Positions 12,272 to 20,665 of a DNA stretch of 39,093 nt are shown piece by piece. The stretch spans positions 1 to 39,093 of the IMG/VR virus record IMGVR_UViG_3300044624_000943. One strand, given 5' to 3'. The stretch is from a virus. The first letter of the stretch is position 1. The number at the start of each line of letters is the position of its first letter. The translations under genes and the position numbers were made by a program. A model generated the notes under the pieces. The model saw only the letters and a program-made list of their open reading frames with translations. It had not been told where the DNA came from and searched no databases.

Positions 12272-12302
12272 TTGACGCAGCGTCGCACACTCGTAGTACA
12301 CT
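12272..12302 (+). promoter_or_regulatory. Weak candidate late promoter
   Basis: TTGACG (12272-12277) is a good -35, but the best -10 (TACACT, 12297-12302) is 19 bases away. A start from this promoter would fall almost on the ATG of the small terminase gene, which has no clear Shine-Dalgarno. Either the late transcript is leaderless or the true promoter lies elsewhere in the control region. Confidence 0.35.
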
Positions 12303-12308
12303 CGGGCG

Positions 12309-12878
12309 ATGCAGACACAGGAAATCCAGGAAAATCCTGACTGGTTAACAGGCGCACCGTCGCAACTGCTCCCAACCCAGTCACCGATTTCTCCAGTCAG
12401 CCCAGTCGAACATCGTCGTGTGACCAAAGAGTTGCTTGACGCTACCTTTTCGGCCATGTTCGAGCGGGTGCTGTCGGAGATGACGCAGGGTAGAACGCTG
12501 AAGTCGATCGTCAGCGAGGATCTGCGCAGCATCGAGTACGACGCGTTCTGGCGCTGGATCAAACGTGACCCCCAGCGTTACGAGCGGTACAAGGAAGCCA
12601 AAGAGTTGCGCACCGAGTGGTGGGCAGGCAGGATCATCGAGATTGCCGAGGCTGAGGATGCCGCCGAGGACGTACAGCGGTCCAAGCTCAAGATCGACAC
12701 TTACAAGTGGCTGATGGGCGCTGACAATCGCAAACAGTACGGCGACATCAAGCAAGTCGAGATTGCACAATCGATCAGCATCACCGCAGCACTAGAACAG
12801 GCACGCTCGCGTGTGCTGATGAATGTAGAAGAAGCGGTTGACTACATCGAACACAAACCCACAGAGGATGACAACTGA
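12309..12878 (+). CDS. terS: Terminase small subunit
   Basis: A 189-residue protein that recognises phage DNA and hands it to the large terminase. A disordered Gln/Pro/Ser start (1-35) precedes a helical DNA-binding region (TLKSIVSEDLRSIEYDAFWRWIKRDPQRYERYKEAKELR), the pattern of Sf6/phage small terminases. A central helical part (IIEIAEAEDAAEDVQRSKLKIDTYKWLMGADN) follows, as in that family. The stop overlaps the large subunit ATG by one base. No Shine-Dalgarno is visible before 12309, and the in-frame GTG at residue 38 has none either, so the start is the least certain part. Confidence 0.85.
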   Translation: MQTQEIQENPDWLTGAPSQLLPTQSPISPVSPVEHRRVTKELLDATFSAMFERVLSEMTQGRTLKSIVSEDLRSIEYDAFWRWIKRDPQRYERYKEAKELRTEWWAGRIIEIAEAEDAAEDVQRSKLKIDTYKWLMGADNRKQYGDIKQVEIAQSISITAALEQARSRVLMNVEEAVDYIEHKPTEDDN

Positions 12879-14410
12879 TGGCGCAACAGCCACGCTACGC
12901 CCCTGACGAGGAGCAGATGCTCATGAGTCAGTTGTGGTCGCCACAGGTGAGTGACGATCCTGAGACGTTCGTCATGTTTGCGTTCCCGTGGGGGCAGAAG
13001 AACACGCCGCTGGAGCACTTCAGCGGGCCGCGCAGATGGCAGCGTGAGGTTCTCAGGACCATTGCGCAGCACATTCGGCGTAACAGAACCCCTGACGCCG
13101 TGCTCGACGCGCTGCGTGCTGCCGTGGCCTCGGGGCGGGGGATCGGGAAATCGGCCTTGGTCAGTTGGCTCATCTTGTGGATGCTGACCACTCGACTGGG
13201 CTCGAGCGTGATCGTTAGCGCCAACAGCGAGAGCCAGTTGCGCAACGTGACTTGGGGCGAGCTGACCAAATGGGCGACGATGGCCATCAACTCGCATTGG
13301 TGGGAGCCGTCGGCCACCAAACTCGTACCCGCCGCCTGGCTGACCACACTGGTCGAGCGTGACCTGCGCAAAGGCACGCGCTACTGGGGCGCCGAAGGGA
13401 AACTGTGGACCGAGGAGAACCCCGATGCCTACGCCGGGGTCCACAACCAAGACGGCATGATGGTCATCTTCGACGAGGCGAGCGGCATTCCGGACGGGAT
13501 CTGGTCAGTGGCCGCGGGCTTCTTCACCGAGCCCATCGTTGATCGGTACTGGCTCGCGTTCAGCAACCCTCGACGCAACACCGGGTACTTCTACGAGTGC
13601 TTCAACGCCAAGCGGGATTTCTGGACGACGCGCAACATCGACTCGCGCACGGTCGAGGGCACCGACAAGGCCATCTACGAGCAGATCATCGCCGAGTACG
13701 GTGAGGATAGCCGCGAGGCACGCATCGAGGTCTACGGTGAGTTCCCGTCGGTGGGCGATGACCAGTTCATTAGCCCCCATGTGGTGGACGATGCAATGAA
13801 GCGGGTCAAGTACAAAGACCCCAACGCACCCATTGTGCTCGGCGTGGACCCCGCGCGTAGTGGCGCGGACGCAACAGTTATTGTGGTGCGCCAGGGACGC
13901 GACCTGGTAGCGGTCAAACGTTACCGCGGCGATGACACCATGACCGTTGTCGGACACGTCATCGAAGCAATCGAGGAGTTCAAGCCAGCGCTGACGGTGC
14001 TTGACGAGGGTGGGCTGGGCTACGGCATACTTGACCGGTTGATAGAGCAGCGTTACAAGGTGCGCGGGGTGAACTTCGGCTGGAAGGCCAAGAACCCAGT
14101 GATGTGGGGCAACAAGCGCGCCGAGATGTGGGGCGCAATGCGTGACTGGCTCAGAACCGCATCAATGCCCAACGACCGGCAACTGAAGTCGGACCTCATA
14201 TCGCCCAAAACCAAACCCAACAGCAGCGGTACGATTTTTCTAGAGTCGAAAAAGGACATGAAAGCCCGCGGACTGGCCTCTCCTGACGCCGCAGACGCGC
14301 TGGCGGTCACGTTCGCCTATCCGCTGGCCAGCCGCGAGTACAAAGAGCGCGCTCGCACCGTTACAATGCGTGATCGAGGCATGATGTCTGCAAGTTGGAT
14401 GGGTGCGTAA
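12878..14410 (+). CDS. terL: Terminase large subunit
   Basis: A 510-residue packaging motor ATPase and nuclease. The ATPase has Walker A ASGRGIGKS (84-92), Walker B VIFDE (D199-E200) and a SNP coupling motif (229-231). The RNase H-like nuclease shows VDPARSGAD (D324), LDEGG (D376) and ASPDAADA (D470, D473), so the acidic residues for metal binding appear present. It cuts and translocates the genome into the prohead through the portal encoded just downstream. Length is normal. Confidence 0.95.
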   Translation: MAQQPRYAPDEEQMLMSQLWSPQVSDDPETFVMFAFPWGQKNTPLEHFSGPRRWQREVLRTIAQHIRRNRTPDAVLDALRAAVASGRGIGKSALVSWLILWMLTTRLGSSVIVSANSESQLRNVTWGELTKWATMAINSHWWEPSATKLVPAAWLTTLVERDLRKGTRYWGAEGKLWTEENPDAYAGVHNQDGMMVIFDEASGIPDGIWSVAAGFFTEPIVDRYWLAFSNPRRNTGYFYECFNAKRDFWTTRNIDSRTVEGTDKAIYEQIIAEYGEDSREARIEVYGEFPSVGDDQFISPHVVDDAMKRVKYKDPNAPIVLGVDPARSGADATVIVVRQGRDLVAVKRYRGDDTMTVVGHVIEAIEEFKPALTVLDEGGLGYGILDRLIEQRYKVRGVNFGWKAKNPVMWGNKRAEMWGAMRDWLRTASMPNDRQLKSDLISPKTKPNSSGTIFLESKKDMKARGLASPDAADALAVTFAYPLASREYKERARTVTMRDRGMMSASWMGA

Positions 14411-14432
14411 CACCCAAAAAGGGGTCAAAACG

Positions 14433-14597
14433 ATGCCACTTGTCAAATCAGCGTCTCCTGCCGCTTTCCGCAAAAACGTGAAGGCCGAACTGGCGGCTGG
14501 AAAGCCTCAGAAACAGGCCGTGGCCATCGCGTACAGCACCCAGCGTGCTGCGCAGGCCAAATCAGGCTCAAAACCCGCGCCAAAGGGCAAGAAGTAA
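14433..14597 (+). CDS. Small basic protein, unknown function
   Basis: A 54-residue Lys/Ala-rich protein with a PLVKSASPAAFRKNVKAEL start, a KPQKQAVAIAYSTQRAA core and a basic tail ending in PKGKK. Proteins with this AVAIAYS core are common next to phage terminase genes; function is unknown, though basic charge suggests DNA contact. The start at 14433 is chosen because AAGGGG lies eight bases upstream; an ATG ten codons earlier overlaps the terminase stop and lacks such a site. Confidence 0.75.
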   Translation: MPLVKSASPAAFRKNVKAELAAGKPQKQAVAIAYSTQRAAQAKSGSKPAPKGKK

Positions 14598-14598
14598 C

Positions 14599-16779
14599 AT
14601 GGCTGACTACACCGGCATCACATCGGCTGCTGCCGTGGCCAACGGCGGCGGCGCCAAAAACAAGTCTGAAGCGGACGTCCTCACCACCGCCCGCCAGCGG
14701 CTGAATCAGGCCATTTCTGCCTACAGCGAGAGCCGGGAAGATGAGATCGACGACCTGCGGTTCTTTGCCGGCAGCCCGGACAACCATTGGCAGTGGCCAG
14801 CGGACGTTTTGGCCACTCGTGGTGCGGTGCAGGGGCAGACGATCAACGCTAGGCCGTGCCTGACGATCAACAAGTTGCCGCAGCACGTCCGTCAAGTCAC
14901 CAACGACCAACGGCAGAACCGCCCCAGCGGCAAGGTGATCCCGGCCGACGACAAGGCTGACGTTGAGGTCGCGGAGATCTTTGACGGCGTGGTGCGGCAC
15001 ATCGAGTACATCAGCGACGCTGACGTCGCCTACGACACGGCTTGCGAGAACCAGGTGTCGTTTGGCGAGGGCTACATCCGCCTGCTGACTGAGTACTGCG
15101 ACGACAACACGTTCAATCAGGACATCAAGATCGGACGGGTGCGCAACTCGTTTTCGGTCTACATGGACCCGCTGATCCAAGACCCGTGCGGCTCGGACGC
15201 CAAGTGGTGCTTCATCACTGAGGACATCACTCGCGAGGAGTACCACCGGCTGTATCCGAACGCCTCGCCGGCCAACACGCTGATGAGCCTAGGCGTGGGT
15301 GACCAGTCGCTGAGCCAGTGGCTCAACGAGAACACGATCCGCATCGCCGAGTATTTCTACGTCGATTACGACCGCGCCACGCTGAACCTGTACCCGGGCA
15401 ACCAGACGGCGTTTGCCGGCACGCCCGAGGACAAGCAGCTCAAAGCGATGTTCGGCAAGCCGCTGCGCTCGCGCCAGGCTGACCGCAAGAAGATCAAGTG
15501 GTGCAAGATCAACGGCTACGAGATCCTCGAAGAACAGGAGTGGGCCGGCAAATACATCCCCGTGGTGCGGGTGGTCGGCAACGAGTACGAGGTTGACGGT
15601 CGGCTGTACGTCTCCGGGCTGGTGCGCAACGCCAAAGACGCCCAGCGGATGTACAACTACTGGACGAGCCAAGAAGCCGAGATGCTGGCGCTGGCTCCGA
15701 AGGCACCGTTTATCGGCTACGGCGGTCAGTTTGAAGGGTATGAGATGCAGTGGAAGACTGCCAACACCCAGAACTGGCCGTACCTTGAGGTCAACCCTGA
15801 TGTGACTGACGGCTCGGGCAGCGTGCTGCCCTTGCCGCAGCGTGCCATGCCGCCGATGGCCCAGACGGGCCTGATTCAGGCCAAGATGGGGGCTGCAGAG
15901 GACATCAAGGGCACCACAGGCCAGTACAACGCCTCGCTGGGGTTAGAGGGCAACGAGCGCTCAGGCAAGGCTATTTTGGCCCGTCAGCGCGAGGGCGACA
16001 CCGGGACGTACCACTATGTTGATAATCTGGCTCGGGCTGTGCGTCATGTTACTCGTCAACTGGTGGATCTGATCCCCAAGATCTACGACACCGAGCGGAT
16101 CGCCCGCATCATTGGCGAAGACGGCGAGTCGAGCATGGTCAAGATGAACCCCATGCAGCCCGAGCCGGTCAAGAAGATCGTCAACGAGCAGGGCATCGTT
16201 ATCGACAAGATCTACAATCCCAGCGTCGGCAAGTACGACGTAGTGGTTGTGACGGGTCCGGGCTACGCGACCAAGCGTCAAGAGGCGCTGGAGGCGATGG
16301 CTCAACTGCTGCAGACCAATCCGCAACTGTGGGCTGTGGCTGGCGACCTGTTCGTCAAGAACATGGACTGGCCTGGCGCTCAGGAGCTTGCCAAGCGGTT
16401 TGCCAAGACCATCGACCCGAAGATCATCGGCGACGCGGACGAAGACCCGGCGCTGCAGGCGGCCAACCAGCAAATGCAAGCTATGGCGCAAGAGATGGAG
16501 CAGATGTACAAGATGCTCCAGAACGTCAACCAGACGATGGAAGCCCGCGCACTGGAGATCGACGAGTTCAAGGCCAAGACGGACGCTGACATCAAGGCGT
16601 ATGACGCCGAAACCAAGCGTCTGCAGGCTGTGGCGGCGGGCATGCAGCCTGAACAGGTGCAGGAGGTTGTGATGCAGACGCTGCGCGACGTGCTGACTGC
16701 GGGCGATCTGGTGCAGCCGATGCAGGCCCGCGAGGTGCCTGAGATGCCGATGAGTGAACCGATGGGGGTGCCGGTATGA
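14599..16779 (+). CDS. Portal protein (P22 gp1-like)
   Basis: A 726-residue portal forming the ring at the single head vertex through which DNA enters and leaves. Family features include an N-terminal helical start, PCLTINKLPQHVRQVTNDQRQNRP, a VSFGEGYIRLLTEY segment, and GQYNASLGLEGNERSGKAI in the centre. Long C-terminal helices (from about 615, Gln/Met-rich) probably form the barrel. This layout matches P22-type portals. The start is the ATG at 14599, directly after the preceding stop; a longer start at 14545 would overlap the small basic gene. The stop overlaps the next ATG. Confidence 0.9.
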   Translation: MADYTGITSAAAVANGGGAKNKSEADVLTTARQRLNQAISAYSESREDEIDDLRFFAGSPDNHWQWPADVLATRGAVQGQTINARPCLTINKLPQHVRQVTNDQRQNRPSGKVIPADDKADVEVAEIFDGVVRHIEYISDADVAYDTACENQVSFGEGYIRLLTEYCDDNTFNQDIKIGRVRNSFSVYMDPLIQDPCGSDAKWCFITEDITREEYHRLYPNASPANTLMSLGVGDQSLSQWLNENTIRIAEYFYVDYDRATLNLYPGNQTAFAGTPEDKQLKAMFGKPLRSRQADRKKIKWCKINGYEILEEQEWAGKYIPVVRVVGNEYEVDGRLYVSGLVRNAKDAQRMYNYWTSQEAEMLALAPKAPFIGYGGQFEGYEMQWKTANTQNWPYLEVNPDVTDGSGSVLPLPQRAMPPMAQTGLIQAKMGAAEDIKGTTGQYNASLGLEGNERSGKAILARQREGDTGTYHYVDNLARAVRHVTRQLVDLIPKIYDTERIARIIGEDGESSMVKMNPMQPEPVKKIVNEQGIVIDKIYNPSVGKYDVVVVTGPGYATKRQEALEAMAQLLQTNPQLWAVAGDLFVKNMDWPGAQELAKRFAKTIDPKIIGDADEDPALQAANQQMQAMAQEMEQMYKMLQNVNQTMEARALEIDEFKAKTDADIKAYDAETKRLQAVAAGMQPEQVQEVVMQTLRDVLTAGDLVQPMQAREVPEMPMSEPMGVPV

Positions 16780-17138
16780 GTTGTGCGGATTTCGTTGGAA
16801 CGCTGTTTTTGGCCCGTGATGTGGCCCACAGCGTGCATCTGAACACCCGGTCGTTTGCCAAGCATTCGGCGCTCAACGAGTTCTACGACGCCATTGTGGA
16901 CTTGGCAGACAAGTTTGCCGAGGCGTATCAGGGACGGCACGGGCTGATTGGCCCGATCACCTTGATGAGCGCCAAGAAAACGGGCAACATTGTGGAGTTC
17001 TTGGAGGACTCGATGTCCGAGGTCGAAAAGATGCGCTACGACGTGTGCAAGAAGGACGACACGCCGATTCAGAACATCATTGACGAGATCGTCGGACAAT
17101 ACCTGTCCACGCTTTACAAACTCAAGTTTTTGGCGTAA
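16776..17138 (+). CDS. Ferritin/Dps-like helical protein (possibly DUF5856)
   Basis: A 120-residue all-helical protein beginning SCADFVGTLFLARDVAHSVHL and continuing with ALNEFYDAIVDLADKFAEAYQGRHG, FLEDSMSEVEKMRYDV and a C-terminal helix. The spacing of conserved His, Asp and Glu in the first helices resembles a Dps/ferritin four-helix bundle, and I believe it belongs to the DUF5856 group, but I cannot confirm that. It sits between portal and appendage genes and overlaps the portal end by four bases. Iron binding or a structural role are both possible. Confidence 0.65.
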   Translation: MSCADFVGTLFLARDVAHSVHLNTRSFAKHSALNEFYDAIVDLADKFAEAYQGRHGLIGPITLMSAKKTGNIVEFLEDSMSEVEKMRYDVCKKDDTPIQNIIDEIVGQYLSTLYKLKFLA

Positions 17139-17147
17139 GGAAACACC

Positions 17148-17588
17148 ATGTCTATGACCAACGCCGCCGAAGCGGCACTCCTCGACCTTCTGTTCCTGAA
17201 CGTCGATTGGGCGAACATCGGGGACGCCGCTGGCCTGCAGAACTCGGCTACGGCAGGCTCGTTTTACATCTCGCTGCACAGCGCAGACCCCGGCGAGGCG
17301 GGCAACCAGAGCACCAACGAGATCAGCTACACCGGCTACGCCCGCGTGGCCGTGAACCGCACCGCAGGCGGATGGACGCGAACGGTTAGCACCATCGCCA
17401 ACACCGCGCTGGTGCAGTTCGGTCAGTGTACGGCGGGCACCGCCACGGCCACGCACTTCGGCATCGGCACGGACTCTACTGGTGCTGGAAACCTGCTGCT
17501 GAAAGGTGCGCTCAACGCCAGCCTGTCCATCTCCAACGGCATCCAGCCGCAGTTTGCGGCCGGCGCGATGACCGCCACCGTGGACTGA
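17148..17588 (+). CDS. Putative virion structural protein
   Basis: A 146-residue protein with a short helical N-terminus (NAAEAALLDLLFLNVDWANIGD), then a beta-rich body (GSFYISLHSADPGE, YTGYARVAVNRTAGGW) and a Ser/Ala/Thr-rich end (AGNLLLKGALNASLSISNG). Such proteins appear in phage head or tail-fibre regions, where they are usually annotated as structural or fibre proteins. Here it opens the appendage block between portal and scaffold. A GTAAGGAAACACC stretch provides its ribosome site. Role in the virion is inferred from composition and position. Confidence 0.65.
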   Translation: MSMTNAAEAALLDLLFLNVDWANIGDAAGLQNSATAGSFYISLHSADPGEAGNQSTNEISYTGYARVAVNRTAGGWTRTVSTIANTALVQFGQCTAGTATATHFGIGTDSTGAGNLLLKGALNASLSISNGIQPQFAAGAMTATVD

Positions 17589-17589
17589 T

Positions 17590-17724
17590 GTGACTCTGCG
17601 GTACTTTTGCGCCCACTGTCTGCGAGACCTTGAGCTCGTAGACAACCAGGTACAAGCGTGCCCAGATCACCCCGATGGTGCAGTGGATTGGCATGTCGAG
17701 GTGACACCCGATGTCGCTGAATAG
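17590..17724 (+). CDS. GTG-start small zinc-ribbon-like protein
   Basis: A 44-residue ORF starting with GTG one base after the preceding stop. It contains C7-x2-C10 and C24-x2-H27, a CCCH arrangement suited to a single metal site, and reads as a normal protein (RYFCAHCLRDLELVDNQVQA). It overlaps the start of the next gene by 14 bases. No clear Shine-Dalgarno precedes the GTG, so coupled translation is assumed. Small Cys-pair proteins occur between structural genes of other phages. Function unknown. Confidence 0.55.
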   Translation: MTLRYFCAHCLRDLELVDNQVQACPDHPDGAVDWHVEVTPDVAE

Positions 17725-18571
17725 CGTCCGCCAGCTCGCCGACTCGGTGGCCGATGATGGCCGCGAGTGGCAGTCGTTTTTCTACAAGATCGCCGTGCCT
17801 GCCGCCGGCGGCGGCCGGTGGGCTGACTGCAGCGTTGGCTCGGGCATTCCGGTCTATAACGCATACGTCGGCAATCCCCTGGAAGCCACGCCGCTGATAG
17901 GCGCAGGCAACCGTGGCATCTACACCGGCCCGACGCCGGAGCCTGGGCAAGAGAAATACCTGCATGTCATGCAGGCCGTGAGCGCCGGCACGGGTGTGCC
18001 GAACTATCTGTTGCTGGCCGACTACCTGATGTTTTATCCGCTGATCGATGGAGATTCCACTGACCAGCAGGACATGGACAACACCGCGCCATTGCCCAGG
18101 TACACCTCGGGCGACGGGGTACAGTGCATGATCGTGGTGGCCTCGCCCATGACGCAGGTCGGCAGCGTGACGATCAGCTACACCAACTCCGACGGAGTGT
18201 CTGGGCGCATCTCAACCGCTGGGCTGGTCACCAACACGGTCATCGGCGCCCTCGCAAACACATCGGATGCCACGACTGCCGTTGGCGCGTTGTCGCCATT
18301 CATCCCGTTAAATAGTGGTGACACGGGCATCCGCAGCATTGAGTCGGTCACAGTGTCGGGCTCGCCTGGGGGGTTGTTCAATGCGGTGCTGATTAAGCCG
18401 CTGGCGCATCTGCAGATACGCGAGAACTCCACAGCGGCAGAGAAGACCATGCTGCCGCACTCGGCTTCGTGCCCAAAGATCGAGACCGGCGCGTACCTCA
18501 ACTGGATACTGAACAACGGCAGCGCGAACGCTCCGTTACTGCGCGGCTTCTTGCAATTTGCCTGGGGATAA
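17711..18571 (+). CDS. Beta-rich appendage protein, paralogue 1
   Basis: A 286-residue protein that is a clear tandem paralogue of the gene at 18574-19452. Both have a GRW aromatic element near residue 35-50, an H/N-V-QA-TGVP segment, a Y-RYT/N-G-G core, a PL-GDTG loop with a following SVT strand, and an FAWG/FGWG C-terminus. It is beta-rich and lacks catalytic motifs. GAGGTG seven bases before the ATG sets the start. Position between portal and scaffold suggests a capsid decoration or head-fibre protein (inference). Confidence 0.65.
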   Translation: MSLNSVRQLADSVADDGREWQSFFYKIAVPAAGGGRWADCSVGSGIPVYNAYVGNPLEATPLIGAGNRGIYTGPTPEPGQEKYLHVMQAVSAGTGVPNYLLLADYLMFYPLIDGDSTDQQDMDNTAPLPRYTSGDGVQCMIVVASPMTQVGSVTISYTNSDGVSGRISTAGLVTNTVIGALANTSDATTAVGALSPFIPLNSGDTGIRSIESVTVSGSPGGLFNAVLIKPLAHLQIRENSTAAEKTMLPHSASCPKIETGAYLNWILNNGSANAPLLRGFLQFAWG

Positions 18572-18573
18572 CC

Positions 18574-19452
18574 ATGCCTTTCTCATCGATGGACGATCTC
18601 GTCAACGAGATCACAAGCGGCAAGTTCAACCGCTCCGACTGGAACAAGATCACGGGCGCTGCCGCCTACACGGCTGGCCGGTGGTATGACTTCAGCGCCC
18701 TGGGCGGAACGCCTGTCGCAAATGCCTGGGCTGGCACCGCGCTGGCCTGGAGGACATGCGACGCCGCAACAGGCAACGGCACGCAGATCTTCGGGCTGCC
18801 GCACGGCGGCAACGTCAGCCCCGACACCAAGCACATCCTCAACGTGCAGGCGCTTACGGGCGTGGCCACCGGGGTGCCTGGACAGCTCATGCTGGTGGAC
18901 CTACAAGGCTACTGGCCCGGTATCACGAACAACTCGGCCACGGCACAAACCCTGACGGGCACGCCGAGCCTGCGCTACACCAACGGCGCCGGGTGCCGAC
19001 TGTTCTGGGTGCAGACCGCCACTGCAGGCGCGACGGCGCAGAACATCGCGGTCAGCTACTCCAACACCACGCCCACCTCGGGCCGCACGCTGCCGGTCAC
19101 CGTGGCCATGACCGCCTCGGCCATCACGCCGCACATCAGCCACTCGGGAACGGCGGCGAACAACTACGGGCCGTTCTTGCCGCTGGCAAACGGCGACACG
19201 GGCGTGTCCAACGTGGCGTCTGTCACCTTCAGCGCGGCCAACACGGGCACCGGGGCGCTGTGCCTTGCGAAACCCCTGCTGACGCTGCCTCTGACCACGG
19301 TGTCCGTCGCTGCCGAGCGCGATCTGCTCAACCAGTTGCCAAGCCTGCCTCGCGTGATGGACGGCGCCTGTCTGACATGGCTTTACTTTGCGGGCGCGGC
19401 CACTGCGGCCAGCACCAATTTCTACGGCGCGGCTGAGTTCGGCTGGGGCTGA
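18574..19452 (+). CDS. Beta-rich appendage protein, paralogue 2
   Basis: A 292-residue paralogue of the preceding gene, sharing the segment order listed there while differing strongly in surface-like regions. The N-terminus has a short helical part (SSMDDLVNEITSGKFNRSDWN) missing in paralogue 1, perhaps an attachment segment. The ATG at 18574 has GGGGATA upstream; an earlier start at 18469 would overlap the paralogue by about 100 bases. The 3' end overlaps the next ATG. It is probably a co-assembling or sequentially acting virion protein; the exact site is unknown. Confidence 0.65.
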   Translation: MPFSSMDDLVNEITSGKFNRSDWNKITGAAAYTAGRWYDFSALGGTPVANAWAGTALAWRTCDAATGNGTQIFGLPHGGNVSPDTKHILNVQALTGVATGVPGQLMLVDLQGYWPGITNNSATAQTLTGTPSLRYTNGAGCRLFWVQTATAGATAQNIAVSYSNTTPTSGRTLPVTVAMTASAITPHISHSGTAANNYGPFLPLANGDTGVSNVASVTFSAANTGTGALCLAKPLLTLPLTTVSVAAERDLLNQLPSLPRVMDGACLTWLYFAGAATAASTNFYGAAEFGWG

Positions 19453-20225
19453 TGGCACTCAAGCAAAACACCACGATCCTGGCGCAGTTGCCACTGCGCC
19501 TGATCGGTGGCGACCCCGGCACGCTGCGCCCCCTGTGGGGCCGTGGCGACCGGATGAACCAGTCCGTGGGCGAGGGCATCCCGTCCAAGCTGGCGGGCAT
19601 CCCCAGCGGGCACCTCGCCCCATCGTCGTGGGTGCTACCGTACAAGCCGGGGGCGATGTCGTCGTTCACCAATCTGGTGGTGACGCTCACGCCCGGCACG
19701 CTAAACCTTGCCGCGGGGCGCAACATCAGTGGCGACACCACGGTCACGGTGACCGTCAATCCCGCCGCTGGTCAGCTCATCGTCTCGGCGGTCGGCTCCA
19801 CGTCCATCACGTTCAACCTTGCGGCCAACTTGGCTGGTGCCCTGTCGGCCTCGGGCAGCACGGCCGTCACGTTCACGGTCAACAACGCCACCCTCGGGGC
19901 CATCGTTGACGCTGTCGGCGCCACGCTGGTGCAGTTATCGGCCAGCGCCACACCACGCGCCACAGGCAACCTGTCGGGCGACATCACACCATTCACAGAA
20001 CTCAGTCCGCAGAACTTGGCTGCTGCGGTCTGGGCGCAAGTCATCGACGGAACATACGCCGCCAACGACTTGCTGAAGCTAATTTCTGCCTCTGCCGCGG
20101 GCGAACTGGCAGGCTCGCCTGGCGGGCCGATTTTGATCAAGAGTGTGAATGGCACTACAGTACGGATCACGGCCACAGTAGACGCCAACGGCAATCGCAC
20201 GGGCGTGACCTACGATGTTTCCTAA
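19452..20225 (+). CDS. Beta-repeat virion protein
   Basis: A 257-residue protein with a charged N-terminal part (residues 1-70, TILAQLPLRLIGGDPGTLRP), then Thr/Val/Ala-rich repeated strands (NISGDTTVTVTV, SGSTAVTFTVNN) and a C-terminal module (LSPQNLAAAVWAQVIDGTY, DLLKLISASAAGELAGSPGG, TTVRITATVDANGNRT). The C-terminal module is typical of phage genes in head or tail-fibre regions. It is probably a fibrous or decoration component. It overlaps both neighbours (by one base upstream and 11 downstream), showing tight co-translation. Confidence 0.62.
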   Translation: MALKQNTTILAQLPLRLIGGDPGTLRPLWGRGDRMNQSVGEGIPSKLAGIPSGHLAPSSWVLPYKPGAMSSFTNLVVTLTPGTLNLAAGRNISGDTTVTVTVNPAAGQLIVSAVGSTSITFNLAANLAGALSASGSTAVTFTVNNATLGAIVDAVGATLVQLSASATPRATGNLSGDITPFTELSPQNLAAAVWAQVIDGTYAANDLLKLISASAAGELAGSPGGPILIKSVNGTTVRITATVDANGNRTGVTYDVS

Positions 20226-20355
20226 GACGTACTTCGCTGCAGCGTTCTTCTCGGGGTACTTCTTCCCTCCGGTTGATGGCGGGCCTACGCCTCCGGAACC
20301 TGCGCTGCAACCGTATGTAGAATTGCGCTCGCTCACTGAACGCGGGGGATTCTGA
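20215..20355 (+). CDS. 46-residue aromatic small protein
   Basis: An ORF of 46 codons starting MFPKTYFAAAFFSGYFFPP and continuing with a Pro-rich PPVDGGPTPPEPA part. Small proteins with such KTYFA...YFFP starts are a common but uncharacterised feature of phage structural regions. The ATG lies inside the end of the preceding gene (11-base overlap) and the stop is followed immediately by the GTG of the next gene. Length below usual cut-offs explains why it is easily missed. Function unknown. Confidence 0.6.
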   Translation: MFPKTYFAAAFFSGYFFPPVDGGPTPPEPALQPYVELRSLTERGGF

Positions 20356-20661
20356 GTGGCCATCAACCTTAAAGCCATCACATCTTGCATCGGCTACGAG
20401 CAGATTGCGACTCTATCCGCGTCAACCGGGCTTAACGCTCCGACTACGGACGCCAACGGGTTGTCTTGCCGGCCATCGTTTGCGCTGATCAGTTGTGAGG
20501 GTGCTGCCGTGCGGTGGCGCGATGATGGCAACGCGCCTACAGCGTCGATCGGCATGCCTTTGGCAGCGGGAGTAACCCTGCAGTACGACGGCGACATTTC
20601 CAGAATTCGCTTCATTCAGCAAAGCGCTGGCGCCAAGCTGAACATCTCCTACTACGCCTGA
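20356..20661 (+). CDS. Small beta protein, paralogue 1
   Basis: A 101-residue protein with GTG start, paralogous to 20815-21090. Both share VC/SC-x-GY-Q/EQI, AVRWRDDG, ASIGMP/SAVGMP, LSYDGD/LQYDGD, RIRFI and a SYYA C-terminus. The fold is probably a small beta barrel; such proteins are common in phage structural modules. The GTG directly follows the previous stop. No SD stronger than GGGGGA is seen, which is adequate. Structural or adaptor function is likely but unproven. Confidence 0.68.
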   Translation: MAINLKAITSCIGYEQIATLSASTGLNAPTTDANGLSCRPSFALISCEGAAVRWRDDGNAPTASIGMPLAAGVTLQYDGDISRIRFIQQSAGAKLNISYYA

Positions 20662-20665
20662 CGCC

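Larger units (their letters stand above)
11825..12308. promoter_or_regulatory. Divergent control region, possible origin
   Basis: About 480 bases with no convincing gene, between leftward early and rightward late units. It contains an AT-rich tract (11913-11955), three direct CATTGAC repeats (11989-11995, 12071-12077, 12130-12136) plus several CCATTG variants. Tandem 21-bp repeats follow (12077-12118), then a G-rich run (12158-12169) and a second AT-rich tract (12185-12250). Repeats beside AT-rich DNA at a divergence point resemble an iteron origin or a transcriptional switch; which one is not decidable from sequence. Confidence 0.55.

Noticed and set aside
11747-12308. Possible tRNA or small RNA gene
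   Set aside because: I could not fold a cloverleaf or find a TTCGANTC-like T-arm in this gap or in others.
16380-17645. Long minus-strand frame (421 codons) over the portal end and following genes
   Set aside because: It is antisense to four supported genes, spans their junctions and has no recognisable domain.
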